This document shows positions 56,573 to 64,000 of a DNA stretch of 64,000 nucleotides, one piece after another. How positions within the stretch are numbered: position 1 is the stretch's first letter; the number at the start of each line of letters is the position of its first letter. The translations under genes and the position numbers were made by a program. Where the stretch lies: the NCBI RefSeq assembly GCF_900109165.1, contig NZ_FNZF01000008.1:22827-86826 (forward strand), read 5' to 3'. Below the pieces are notes generated by a model. It saw nothing but the letters and a program-made list of their open reading frames with translations. It had not been told where the DNA came from and did no database searches. The DNA comes from Bhargavaea ginsengi. GTDB lineage: Bacteria > Bacillota > Bacilli > Bacillales_A > Planococcaceae.

Positions 56573-57766
56573 ATGACTAAGACACAGCAGATCATCGAAC
56601 AGACGGACAAGTATGGTGCGAAAAACTACAATCCGCTGCCGATCGTGATTTCCGAGGCGGAAGGGGTATGGGTAAAGGACCCTGAAGGCAACAAGTATAT
56701 GGACATGCTTTCCGCGTACTCCGCGGTCAATCAGGGACACCGCCACCCGAAAATTATCCAGGCCCTGAAAGACCAGGCCGATAGGGTAACACTCACATCC
56801 CGTGCATTCCACAATGACCAGCTGGCTCCTTGGTATGAAAAAGTAAGCAGCCTCACCGGCAAAGGAATGGTCCTTCCGATGAATACTGGTGCCGAGGCAG
56901 TTGAGACTGCATTCAAGGCTGCGCGCCGCTGGGCATATGACGTAAAAGGCGTTGAACAGGGCAAAGCTGAAATCATTGTCTGCAATGGCAACTTCCACGG
57001 ACGCACGATGACTGCGGTGTCCATGTCTTCCGATCCCGAGTATCAGCGCGGATTCGGACCGATGCTGCCGGGCATTGTCCATATCGACTATGGCGATCTT
57101 GACGCACTAAAAAATGCGATCAATGAAAACACGGCAGCAATCATCCTGGAGCCGATCCAAGGTGAAGCGGGAATCATCATCCCTCCGGAAGGCTTCTTGA
57201 AAGAAGCGCGTGAGTACTGCCGTGAAAACAACGTTCTTTTCATCGCGGACGAAATCCAGGCCGGACTGGCACGCACGGGCAAAATGTTTGCATGCGAGTG
57301 GGAGGGCGTTGACCCGGATATGTATATCCTTGGTAAAGCGCTCGGCGGCGGGGTCTTCCCGATCTCCTGTGTCGCTGCGGACGAGGATGTTCTTGGAGTA
57401 TTCAATCCCGGCTCCCATGGATCGACATTCGGCGGGAACCCGATTGCCTGCGCGGTTTCGATCGCTTCCCTTGAGGTGCTTGAAGAGGAGAAACTGGCGG
57501 ATCGTGCGCTGGAGCTCGGTGAATACTTCATGGGTGAACTGAACAAAATCGACAACAAAGACATCAAGGAAGTGAGAGGACGCGGACTCTTCATCGGCGT
57601 CGAGCTGCACTCCGAAGCACGTCCATACTGCGAACAGCTGAAAGAACTGGGCCTTCTCTGCAAAGAGACGCATGATACGGTCATCCGTTTTGCTCCGCCG
57701 CTCGTCATTTCAAAAGAAGAGCTTGATTGGGCACTCGGCAAGATCCGCGAGGTATTTGCAGTATAA
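56573..57766 (+). CDS. rocD: Ornithine aminotransferase
   Basis: 397 residues, class III PLP aminotransferase. [40 protein letters not shown] (PLP Asp) and [14 protein letters not shown] (PLP Lys) are present. Transfers the delta-amino group of ornithine to 2-oxoglutarate, giving glutamate semialdehyde/P5C for RocA. I choose the ATG at 56573, 9 bases after GGAGG. The ATG three codons earlier abuts the same site with no spacing. Confidence 0.95.
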   Translation: MTKTQQIIEQTDKYGAKNYNPLPIVISEAEGVWVKDPEGNKYMDMLSAYSAVNQGHRHPKIIQALKDQADRVTLTSRAFHNDQLAPWYEKVSSLTGKGMVLPMNTGAEAVETAFKAARRWAYDVKGVEQGKAEIIVCNGNFHGRTMTAVSMSSDPEYQRGFGPMLPGIVHIDYGDLDALKNAINENTAAIILEPIQGEAGIIIPPEGFLKEAREYCRENNVLFIADEIQAGLARTGKMFACEWEGVDPDMYILGKALGGGVFPISCVAADEDVLGVFNPGSHGSTFGGNPIACAVSIASLEVLEEEKLADRALELGEYFMGELNKIDNKDIKEVRGRGLFIGVELHSEARPYCEQLKELGLLCKETHDTVIRFAPPLVISKEELDWALGKIREVFAV

Positions 57767-57868
57767 TTTTTGTGTATGAATTGTGAACTTGGGCCGACAT
57801 TAAACCGATGAATTATGTTACAATGTTGCCGAGCATCCCATTATGATTTAAAGAGGCGAATCAATACC

Positions 57869-59113
57869 ATGAGTGAGAATACAAACCTTGTTACCTCCAC
57901 GCAAAAAGTAATACACGAAGCATTGGATAAATTGGGCTACGATGAAGGCATGTTTGACCTTCTGAAAGAGCCAATCCGCATGACTGAAGTCCGGATTCCG
58001 ATCCGCATGGACGATGGAAAAGTTAAGGTCTTCACTGGTTACCGCGCACAGCACAACGATGCAGTGGGACCGACAAAGGGCGGCGTCCGTTTCCACCCAG
58101 GCGTGACCGATGACGAAGTCCGCGCACTTGCCATGTGGATGACGATGAAAGCTGGGATCGTCGACCTGCCATACGGCGGGGGCAAGGGCGGCATCATCTG
58201 TGATCCGCGTGAAATGTCCATGGGCGAGCTCGAGCGTCTGAGCCGCGGCTATGTCCGTGCGCTAAGCCAGGTGATGGGGCCTGCGAAGGATATTCCTGCG
58301 CCGGACGTCATGACAAACGCACAAATCATGGCATGGATGATGGACGAGTATAGCCGGATCGATGAATTCAACTCCCCGGGCTTCATTACAGGAAAGCCGA
58401 TCGTACTTGGTGGTTCGCAAGGGCGCGACCGCGCAACTGCGGAAGGCGTCATCATTTCGATCCGTGAAGCTGCAAAGCGTGTCGGCATCGAAGTGGAAGG
58501 AGCACGCGTGATCATCCAGGGCTTCGGAAATGCAGGAAGCTACTTGTCGAAGTTCCTTCATGACGCGGGCGCAAAAGTCATTGCGATTTCCGACGCGTAC
58601 GGAGCGCTCCACAATCCGGATGGACTCGATATCGACTATCTGCTGGATCGCCGAGACAGCTTCGGTACCGTGACGACTCTGTTCGAGGACACGATCACAA
58701 ATGATGAGATGTTCAAGCTCGACTGTGACATTCTCGTTCCTGCAGCGCTTGAGAACCAGCTCCACGAGGGCAACGCACACGATATCAAGGCGAAGATCGT
58801 CGTAGAAGCGGCCAACGGGGCTTCCACGGGTGAAGCAACCAAGATCATGACCGAGCGCGGAATCTTCCTCGTTCCGGATGTTCTTGCAAGTGCCGGTGGT
58901 GTTACGGTCTCCTACTTCGAGTGGGTTCAGAACAACCAGGGCTACTACTGGACGGAAGAAGAAGTCCACGAAAAGCTCTACCAGAAGATGACCGATGCTT
59001 TCGAGAACGTCTACAACACAGCCAAATCCCGCAATATCGATATGCGTCTCGCTGCTTACATGGTTGGCATCCGCAAAACCGCGGAAGCTGCCCGTTTCCG
59101 CGGCTGGGCGTGA
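57869..59113 (+). CDS. rocG: NAD-dependent glutamate dehydrogenase (RocG/GudB type)
   Basis: 414 residues. Substrate domain with GGVRFHPGVTDDEVRALA, MTMKAGIVDLPYGGGKGG (catalytic Lys) and PAPDVMT. NAD domain with GFGNAGSYLSKFL and ANGASTGEA. Deaminates glutamate to 2-oxoglutarate, completing the RocA/RocD route. The dinucleotide motif and context favour a catabolic NAD enzyme. No obvious inactivating in-frame duplication like that of B. subtilis 168 GudB. ATG at 57869 after AGAGGCG. Confidence 0.95.
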   Translation: MSENTNLVTSTQKVIHEALDKLGYDEGMFDLLKEPIRMTEVRIPIRMDDGKVKVFTGYRAQHNDAVGPTKGGVRFHPGVTDDEVRALAMWMTMKAGIVDLPYGGGKGGIICDPREMSMGELERLSRGYVRALSQVMGPAKDIPAPDVMTNAQIMAWMMDEYSRIDEFNSPGFITGKPIVLGGSQGRDRATAEGVIISIREAAKRVGIEVEGARVIIQGFGNAGSYLSKFLHDAGAKVIAISDAYGALHNPDGLDIDYLLDRRDSFGTVTTLFEDTITNDEMFKLDCDILVPAALENQLHEGNAHDIKAKIVVEAANGASTGEATKIMTERGIFLVPDVLASAGGVTVSYFEWVQNNQGYYWTEEEVHEKLYQKMTDAFENVYNTAKSRNIDMRLAAYMVGIRKTAEAARFRGWA

Positions 59114-59126
59114 GAGGTAACAAGTA

Positions 59127-59159
59127 AGGACCGTCCCCGGCATGGGGACGGTCCTTTTT
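59127..59159 (+). terminator. Terminator of rocG
   Basis: AGGACCGTCCCC / GGGGACGGTCCT perfect 12-bp stem with a 4-base loop and TTTTT. Confidence 0.9.
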
Positions 59160-59431
59160 CATTTTTCTTCCATCATTCCTGCCGGCGGTCGTGTTTGCCA
59201 TTCGTATTCGTCATGTTCAATTCTCCGGTGTTGATCCGGTTCATCCCTGAACAAATACCCGAGGCTCACGAGTCCGGCAAGAGCAATGATTCCATAGATG
59301 ATCTTTGCCATGAGGGCATCCCTGCCACCGGCCAGGTCAGCAACAACATCAAACCCCAACAAAGCTTCCAGTCCCCAGTTAAGGGCACCGATAATGGTGA
59401 GGGCCAAGGCAATTTTGCGAAAAGCTTCCAT
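59159..59431 (-). CDS. yuzA: DUF378 small membrane protein (YuzA-like)
   Basis: 90 residues, two membrane segments (LALTIIGALNWGLEALLGF with the family's GALNWGL motif, and KIIYGIIALAGLVSLGYLF), then a charged His/Glu tail. DUF378 function is unknown. ATG after GAGGTGG. Convergent with rocG. Confidence 0.85.
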   Translation of the reverse strand: MEAFRKIALALTIIGALNWGLEALLGFDVVADLAGGRDALMAKIIYGIIALAGLVSLGYLFRDEPDQHRRIEHDEYEWQTRPPAGMMEEK

Positions 59432-59551
59432 GAGGCCACCTCCTCAATGGTTAGGATGGGCGCGGAAGGCGAATTTTATGCACGCGAATGGTGCAGGAAT
59501 AATGGAAAACACCGGTTCAACATGAGAAAATAAAACGGAGGAGGCGAGGAC

Positions 59552-60721
59552 ATGAATACATTCACATTTCAAAACCCGACAAAGCTGATCTTTGGCGAAG
59601 GCCAGATCGAGACATTGAAGGCTGAGCTGCCACAATACGGCAATAAGGTGCTGCTGGTTTACGGCGGAGGCAGTATTAAACGTAACGGCGTCTATGATGA
59701 TGTCATGGGCGTGCTTGGGGAAATCGGCGCTGAAGTCCACGAACTCTCCGGCGTTGAGCCGAATCCTCGAGTGAGCACTGCCGCAAAAGGTGCAGCCATA
59801 TGCAAAGAGCAGGACATCGACATCGTCCTTGCTGTGGGCGGCGGGTCGGTCATCGACTGCTCCAAACTGATAGCAAGTGCCGCGAAATACGACGGCGATG
59901 CATGGGATCTCGTCACGAGGAAAGCCGTCGCGGAAGATGCTCTTCCGATCGGTGTGGTTCTGACCATTGCCGCAACCGGCTCCGAGATGAATGCCGGTTC
60001 TGTCATTACAAATGAAGACACCCAGGAAAAGTACGGATGGGGAGGCCCGTTGAACTTCCCGCGGTTCTCGATCCTGGACCCGGCATACACGAAAAGCGTT
60101 CCCGAAGACCAGACTGTCTACGGCATTGTGGATATGATGTCCCATATCTTTGAACAATACTTCAACAATGCGGTCAATACGCCCGTACAGGATGAGATGT
60201 GTGAAGGAGTTCTGAGGGCGATTATCCGCACTGCACCCGAGCTCATGGCAGATATGGAAAACACGGAACTTCGCGGAACGATCATGTTCGCAGGAACAAT
60301 CGCGCTCAACAAGTTCCTGGAGATGGGTTACAGGGGGGACTGGGGAACGCATAATATCGAACACGCGGTTTCTGCAATCTACGATATACCTCATGCAGGG
60401 GGTCTGGCGATCCTGTTCCCTGAATGGATGAAATTCAATATCCAAAAGGGTACCCGGCCTGAGCGCTTTGCTCAGCTGGCGATCAATGTATTCGGTGTCG
60501 ATCCGGAAGGGAAGACAACTGAGGAAACCGCACTGGAAGGTGTTGAGCGGCTCCGCAGCTTCTGGTCATCACTCGGTGCGCCCGAGCGCCTTGCCGATTA
60601 TAAGATCGATGATACAAACATCGGACTGATGGCGGACAAATCCTATGCAGGCACTCCGGTAGGCCAATTCGCAGCACTTGAAAAGGATGAAATCGAAACC
60701 ATTTTGAAAAACAGCCTCTAA
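59552..60721 (+). CDS. yugJ: Iron-containing alcohol dehydrogenase (YugJ/butanol dehydrogenase type)
   Basis: 389 residues, group III ADH. The NAD-binding [17 protein letters not shown] and [15 protein letters not shown] are in the N-terminal half. Metal-ligand residues follow: [11 protein letters not shown] (Asp/His), [23 protein letters not shown] (His x3). Reduces aldehydes or oxidises alcohols with NAD(P)H. ATG after CGGAGGAGG. Confidence 0.9.
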   Translation: MNTFTFQNPTKLIFGEGQIETLKAELPQYGNKVLLVYGGGSIKRNGVYDDVMGVLGEIGAEVHELSGVEPNPRVSTAAKGAAICKEQDIDIVLAVGGGSVIDCSKLIASAAKYDGDAWDLVTRKAVAEDALPIGVVLTIAATGSEMNAGSVITNEDTQEKYGWGGPLNFPRFSILDPAYTKSVPEDQTVYGIVDMMSHIFEQYFNNAVNTPVQDEMCEGVLRAIIRTAPELMADMENTELRGTIMFAGTIALNKFLEMGYRGDWGTHNIEHAVSAIYDIPHAGGLAILFPEWMKFNIQKGTRPERFAQLAINVFGVDPEGKTTEETALEGVERLRSFWSSLGAPERLADYKIDDTNIGLMADKSYAGTPVGQFAALEKDEIETILKNSL

Positions 60722-60724
60722 TAC

Positions 60725-60764
60725 AAAAAAGGTTGCCCGGTAGATTGAACCGGGCAACCTTTTT
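60725..60764. terminator. Bidirectional terminator between the ADH and CDF genes
   Basis: AAAAAGGTTGCCCGG / CCGGGCAACCTTTTT with a 9-base loop. Confidence 0.9.
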
Positions 60765-60766
60765 AA

Positions 60767-61768
60767 TTAATGAAGTTTTTTCATGTCTTCCGCAGTCGGG
60801 TTGATGCCAAGACCTTCCCGTTTCCATGTTTTGATTCCATCGTCCTCATCAAAAGAAATGGTGACATCTGCAACATTTCGCTGGCTTGCAATCAGATCGA
60901 GCAAACGGTCACGGATGTCATCGACCTGTTCGAACGACAAGGTCTTATCGATTTCAGCAACCACTTCCACATGGAGTGATTCGCCTTCCTTGATGACCTC
61001 CACTTTCTGAAGGTCCCGGATATCTTTGTCTTCTGCCAAAAGGAAGGCGATATGATTAAGCATTTCTTCATCCGTTTCCCCGATTGCGCCGCGCGCATTT
61101 TCCAGAAAGACAATGCCGACGACGTAGAACATCATGGCACCGATCAGAACGGAAGCAACACCTTCAGTCCAGCCAAGGCCGAAAACCTTCGCCAGTACAA
61201 CGGCGATGAGTGCAAGCAGGCCGCCTGCAGTGGCGACGGTATCTTCCATAAAGACCAGCTTCGTCGCAGGACGCGCATATTTCAGTTTGGCAAAACTGGT
61301 GGTAACAGGTGCGAGCGGTCCGCCTTTGATTCCGGCATCATGCAGGATTTCCTTGCCCGCCTTATATAGAACGAAAAATTCCAGAACTGTGGCGATCAGG
61401 AGAATGGTGAAACTGATCCAGAAGCCGGTCGCTTCGCCCGGGTGGAAAATGTGATGCCAGCCTTCCTTGATCGTTTCATAGGCCATGATTCCCACAATAA
61501 CTACGGCGAACAGGCAGACCAGGTTGACGATTCGGCCAAAACCATTGGGGAAACGGGGGGTCGGAGCTTTCTTGGAGAGGGCGGAACCGACAAAGACAAA
61601 GTATTGGTTGGCTGCATCGCCGAATGAATGCATTGTTTCTGCGAAAAGGGCGACATTACCGGTGAACAGGAAGCCGGCTCCTTTCATTAGAGCGATAAAG
61701 GTATTGACGACGGCTGCCAATAAGGAGGGTTTGTTCCCCTGCTTCAATAAGTTCCAGAATTCCTTCAT
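60767..61768 (-). CDS. Cation diffusion facilitator family transporter
   Basis: 333 residues. Five to six membrane segments, with the CDF metal site in LFAETMHSFGDAANQ (HxxxD) and MEDTVATAGG (second HxxxD equivalent, here with E-D and no His). A cytoplasmic domain follows (VEVIKEGESLHVEVVAEIDK). The altered second half-site is seen in the subgroup with NQYFVFVGSALSKKAPT and may shift metal preference. Predicted divalent metal efflux; start at MKEFWNLL after GGAGGTG. Confidence 0.85.
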   Translation of the reverse strand: MKEFWNLLKQGNKPSLLAAVVNTFIALMKGAGFLFTGNVALFAETMHSFGDAANQYFVFVGSALSKKAPTPRFPNGFGRIVNLVCLFAVVIVGIMAYETIKEGWHHIFHPGEATGFWISFTILLIATVLEFFVLYKAGKEILHDAGIKGGPLAPVTTSFAKLKYARPATKLVFMEDTVATAGGLLALIAVVLAKVFGLGWTEGVASVLIGAMMFYVVGIVFLENARGAIGETDEEMLNHIAFLLAEDKDIRDLQKVEVIKEGESLHVEVVAEIDKTLSFEQVDDIRDRLLDLIASQRNVADVTISFDEDDGIKTWKREGLGINPTAEDMKKLH

Positions 61769-61781
61769 TGTGCACCTCCGG

Positions 61782-62510
61782 TTATAGTGTTGCAGAAAGT
61801 TCTGCGTTGCTGATGTAGTCCAGTTCGTATAGCCATCCATAGATTTCTGCAGGTTTCACTTTTGGTTGGACGGACAGCCTTAGTTCCACCTCGTGGGTTC
61901 GGAGTCCCTTGTCCTGATTATCCATCATCTTCATCCGGACATTTTCAGGTTCGGCACCGTGTACAGCAAGGCAATGGATGAGTTCCTCAATGTTATCCTT
62001 GCCGCTGACCACGGTTACGAGCGTGTACTCCTTTACGCGAAGCCTTTTTGGACCCATGATGTTCATGAGAGGGGGGAGGAACTCTACTCCGATCATGACA
62101 ATGGCCACTGTGATCGCCGCCTCGATGTAAAATTCCGCTCCCACGGCAATTCCGATTCCGGCAGCTCCCCAGATCATGGCAGCTGTCGTCAGACCCGTGA
62201 TATTGTCATTATCACGCTTCAGGATCACGCCTGCACCGAGGAAGCCGATGCCGCTGACGATCTGGGCTGCCAGCCGGAGCGGGTCCATCGTGATATTGAT
62301 ATCGTCACGGGCCGGTGTGGAATAGGCAGTCTCGATTGAAATGATTGTGAGAAGGCAGCTGAATGTTGCAATGACGACACTGGTCTTCAAGCCGACCGGC
62401 TTTCGTTTGAGTTCCCGTTCAATGCCGATGACCAGACTGAGCAACCCCGAAAACCCCAGCTTGAAGAGGACACCGGTCTCAAGAAACGGTGAATTGAACA
62501 AGTAATCCAT
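61782..62510 (-). CDS. MgtC/SapB family membrane protein
   Basis: 242 residues. Four or five N-terminal membrane segments with GLSLVIGIERELKRKPVGLKT-type core (read here as LLSLVIGIERELKRKPVGL), GIGFLGAGVILKR and GLTTAAMIWGAAGIGIAVG. A cytoplasmic ACT-like C-terminal domain follows. Family linked to Mg2+ limitation and ATP homeostasis; some Bacillus members unstudied. It precedes the CDF gene by 13 bases on the same strand, so the two are likely an operon. Confidence 0.85.
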   Translation of the reverse strand: MDYLFNSPFLETGVLFKLGFSGLLSLVIGIERELKRKPVGLKTSVVIATFSCLLTIISIETAYSTPARDDINITMDPLRLAAQIVSGIGFLGAGVILKRDNDNITGLTTAAMIWGAAGIGIAVGAEFYIEAAITVAIVMIGVEFLPPLMNIMGPKRLRVKEYTLVTVVSGKDNIEELIHCLAVHGAEPENVRMKMMDNQDKGLRTHEVELRLSVQPKVKPAEIYGWLYELDYISNAELSATL

Positions 62511-62642
62511 AGGATTCCCCCTTTTCCGTCAGCTATGGGCAGACGGAGCCAATTCATGATAGGCTATATTCTATATTCACTTCCCGCACCGCCGTGAAAC
62601 GCCGGGAAAGACATTATTAATATAAGAAAGAAGTTGCCTTAA

Positions 62643-63545
62643 GTGGATAAACCGCCAATTCATCCGTACATTCCGATTATGATCGGTGTCATCACCCTCG
62701 CGTTCTCTGCCATTTTCGTTAAGTTGGTTTCGGCGGATTCGGGTGTGACAGCTTTTTATCGGATGTTTTTCTCTGTTCTAATCATGGCGCCGGCTTTTTT
62801 GCTTAAGTATCGGCATGAGGTCAAGGCGATTTCAAAAAAAGACTGGCTGTTTTCAGCAGTTGCCGGCGTGTTTCTGGCGTTTCATTTCATTCTATGGTTT
62901 GAATCGCTGAATTACACATCGGTGGCAAGTTCGACTGTACTTGTGACTCTCCAGCCGCTGTTTGCTTTTGCGGGTACCTACCTTTTTTTCAAGGAAAAGC
63001 TGACGGCCAAAACCATTATCTCCGGAGCAATTGCCATAGGGGGGAGTGTCCTTATCAGTTGGGGTGACTTCCGTCTTGGGGGAGATGCGTTCTTTGGGGA
63101 CATGCTGGCTTTGATCGCCTGCGGGCTGATCACGGGTTATCTCCTCTTCGGCCAGGATGTCAGAAAGAGAATTTCACTGGTGACCTATACATTCATTGTT
63201 TACAGTGTCAGCACAGTTGCAATTTTCTTTTATGTACTTGCCTCAGGAGAAAGCTTCGGACCGTATCCCGCGGCAGACTGGTTCTGGTTTGCGATGCTCG
63301 CCATTCTGCCAAACCTTTTTGGCCACACTTTGTTCAATTGGTCCCTTCGCTACGTGAGCACCAATGTCATTTCAATCGCCATCCTGTTTGAGCCGGTAGG
63401 CGCGGCCGTGCTCGCCTATTACATCTTCCAAGAGTCGCTGATTACCACGCAGGTTGTCGGAGGGCTGGTCGTTCTGGCAGGGATAACGTTGTTTGTAGTG
63501 GACGGGCGGAAAATCAGAAAACTCTTTATTAGAAAAGGGGCTTGA
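62643..63545 (+). CDS. EamA/DMT-superfamily transporter
   Basis: 300 residues, ten membrane segments from two EamA repeats. Repeat one has FSAIFVKLVSADSGVTAFYR and TLQPLFAFAGTYLFFKEKLT. Repeat two has LFNWSLRYVSTNVISIAILF and EPVGAAVLAYYIFQE. Predicted exporter of amino acids or related metabolites; substrate unknown. GTG start after AGAAAGAAG. The stop codon overlaps the -35 of the first rrn promoter. Confidence 0.9.
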   Translation: MDKPPIHPYIPIMIGVITLAFSAIFVKLVSADSGVTAFYRMFFSVLIMAPAFLLKYRHEVKAISKKDWLFSAVAGVFLAFHFILWFESLNYTSVASSTVLVTLQPLFAFAGTYLFFKEKLTAKTIISGAIAIGGSVLISWGDFRLGGDAFFGDMLALIACGLITGYLLFGQDVRKRISLVTYTFIVYSVSTVAIFFYVLASGESFGPYPAADWFWFAMLAILPNLFGHTLFNWSLRYVSTNVISIAILFEPVGAAVLAYYIFQESLITTQVVGGLVVLAGITLFVVDGRKIRKLFIRKGA

Positions 63546-63571
63546 TTTCCGCCGGCCCTATCATGTATAGT
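63542..63571 (+). promoter_or_regulatory. rrn promoter P1
   Basis: TTGATT, 18-base spacer, TATAGT. The -35 overlaps the eamA stop. Confidence 0.6.
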
Positions 63572-63620
63572 AGTTCTTGTCCTTAAGGGACGGGCCGACA
63601 AAATGGCCTAAAAAAACATC

Positions 63621-63649
63621 TTGACTCTTTCGGGAGAGGGTGTTAAGAT
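63621..63649 (+). promoter_or_regulatory. rrn promoter P2
   Basis: TTGACT, 17-base spacer, TAAGAT, about 160 bases before the 16S 5' end, preceded by an A-rich stretch (AAAAAACA) like an UP element. Confidence 0.75.
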
Positions 63650-63671
63650 AATAAAGTCGCCAAAAGCCGAA

Positions 63672-63806
63672 GGGTCTGGCGAGCAACATGAACCTTGAAA
63701 ACTGAACAGCAAAACGCTGATGAACGAAGTTCCCGGAACCCGACCCCGTCGGGTGAACGGAACGAATGAAATGCCAGTTTTAAAGTATGAGCTTACTCAT
63801 ACTCTC
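63672..63806 (+). other. rRNA operon leader
   Basis: Transcribed leader between P2 and 16S. It contains CTTGAAAACTGAACAGCAAAACG, an antitermination boxA-like TTGAAAACT context common in Bacillota rrn leaders (motif shown partly). It also contains CCCGAC/GTCGGG near 63739, and a perfect 8-bp hairpin AGTATGAG-CTTA-CTCATACT at 63784-63803, just before the mature 16S end. Confidence 0.6.
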
Positions 63807-64000
63807 TTTATGGAGAGTTTGATCCTGGCTCAGGACGAACGCTGGCGGCGTGCCTAATACATGCAAGTCGAGCGGATGAAGGAGAGCTCGCTCTCCGGAT
63901 TCAGCGGCGGACGGGTGAGTAACACGTGGGCAACCTGCCTGTAAGATCGGGATAACTCCGGGAAACCGGGGCTAATACCGGATGGTTCCTTCCTCCGCAT
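63807..64000 (+). rRNA. rrs: 16S ribosomal RNA, 5' part (continues past the window)
   Basis: Begins TTTATGGAGAGTTTGATCCT and continues CTGGCTCAGGACGAACGCTG, the universal 16S 5' end (27F site). The V1 loop GGATGAAGGAGAGC..GCTCTCCGGATTC and GTAACACGTGGGCAACCTGC fit Planococcaceae/Bacillales. Start of the mature RNA is set by analogy with B. subtilis. Confidence 0.95.

Overview
This is chromosomal DNA of a low-GC-phylum (Bacillota) rod whose base composition is clearly GC-rich for the phylum. The partial 16S rRNA at the right edge and the gene content point to the Planococcaceae, with Bhargavaea/Planococcus-like organisms as my best guess. Gene order repeatedly follows the Bacillus subtilis yus, yun, yut, yui and yug neighbourhoods, so most of the window is conserved core genome. 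Spore-type genes (a yunB homologue and a CotF-like pair) suggest a spore-forming ancestry. I see no prophage, CRISPR array, tRNA or intact insertion sequence.

Layout. 1-3.6 kb: the 3' part of histidine ammonia-lyase, a 5'-3' exonuclease, then a leftward C39-like peptidase, a thioredoxin-like protein and two CotF-like/helical proteins. 3.7-9.3 kb: the fadN-fadA-fadE beta-oxidation operon behind a near-perfect FadR operator. 9.4-13.9 kb: yusI, gcvH, yusF, yusE, then a SAM riboswitch and metN-metI-metQ. 14.2-15.8 kb: a DAACS symporter and a small protein with a probable ATT start. 16-21.2 kb: sufC-D-S-U-B, preceded by Fur-like boxes and a structured leader. 21.3-26.2 kb: an aldo/keto reductase, then yunF-E-D-B.

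26.2-30 kb: a lysine riboswitch with an NhaC-family (LysW-type) transporter, then an NSS transporter with its 34-residue MetS-type subunit. 30.1-36.9 kb: lipA-yutD-yutE-yutF, yuzB, yutJ, yuzD, yutI (NifU-like), yutM (A-type Fe-S carrier) and a type II NADH dehydrogenase. 37-40.4 kb: a Nudix hydrolase, yuiB, yuiD, pepA and a Tyr/Pro-rich miniprotein. 40.4-46.2 kb: the leftward mrpABCDEFG Na+/H+ antiporter operon. 46.4-46.6 kb: a roughly 230-bp nested palindromic repeat (MITE-like).

46.6-53.4 kb: an MFS transporter, a cyclophilin, small proteins, a second NSS transporter, a membrane-anchored sigma-factor-like protein and yugI. 53.5-59.1 kb: a degenerate RocR-like regulator divergent from rocA-rocD-rocG. 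59.2-64 kb: yuzA, an iron-containing alcohol dehydrogenase, CDF and MgtC membrane proteins, an EamA transporter, then tandem rrn promoters and the 16S rRNA 5' end.

Physiological themes. (1) Amino-acid and fatty-acid catabolism: hutH, fad and rocADG. (2) Fe-S and lipoate biogenesis: suf, yutI, yutM and lipA, with gcvH as a lipoyl acceptor. (3) Riboswitch-controlled uptake of methionine and lysine. (4) Sodium and pH homeostasis: Mrp and several Na+-coupled transporters.

The least-explained items are the sigma-like/transmembrane fusion at 50859-52931, the RocR homologue without GAFTGA at 53484-54797, the palindromic repeat at 46379-46609 and the 15.5-16.0 kb region.
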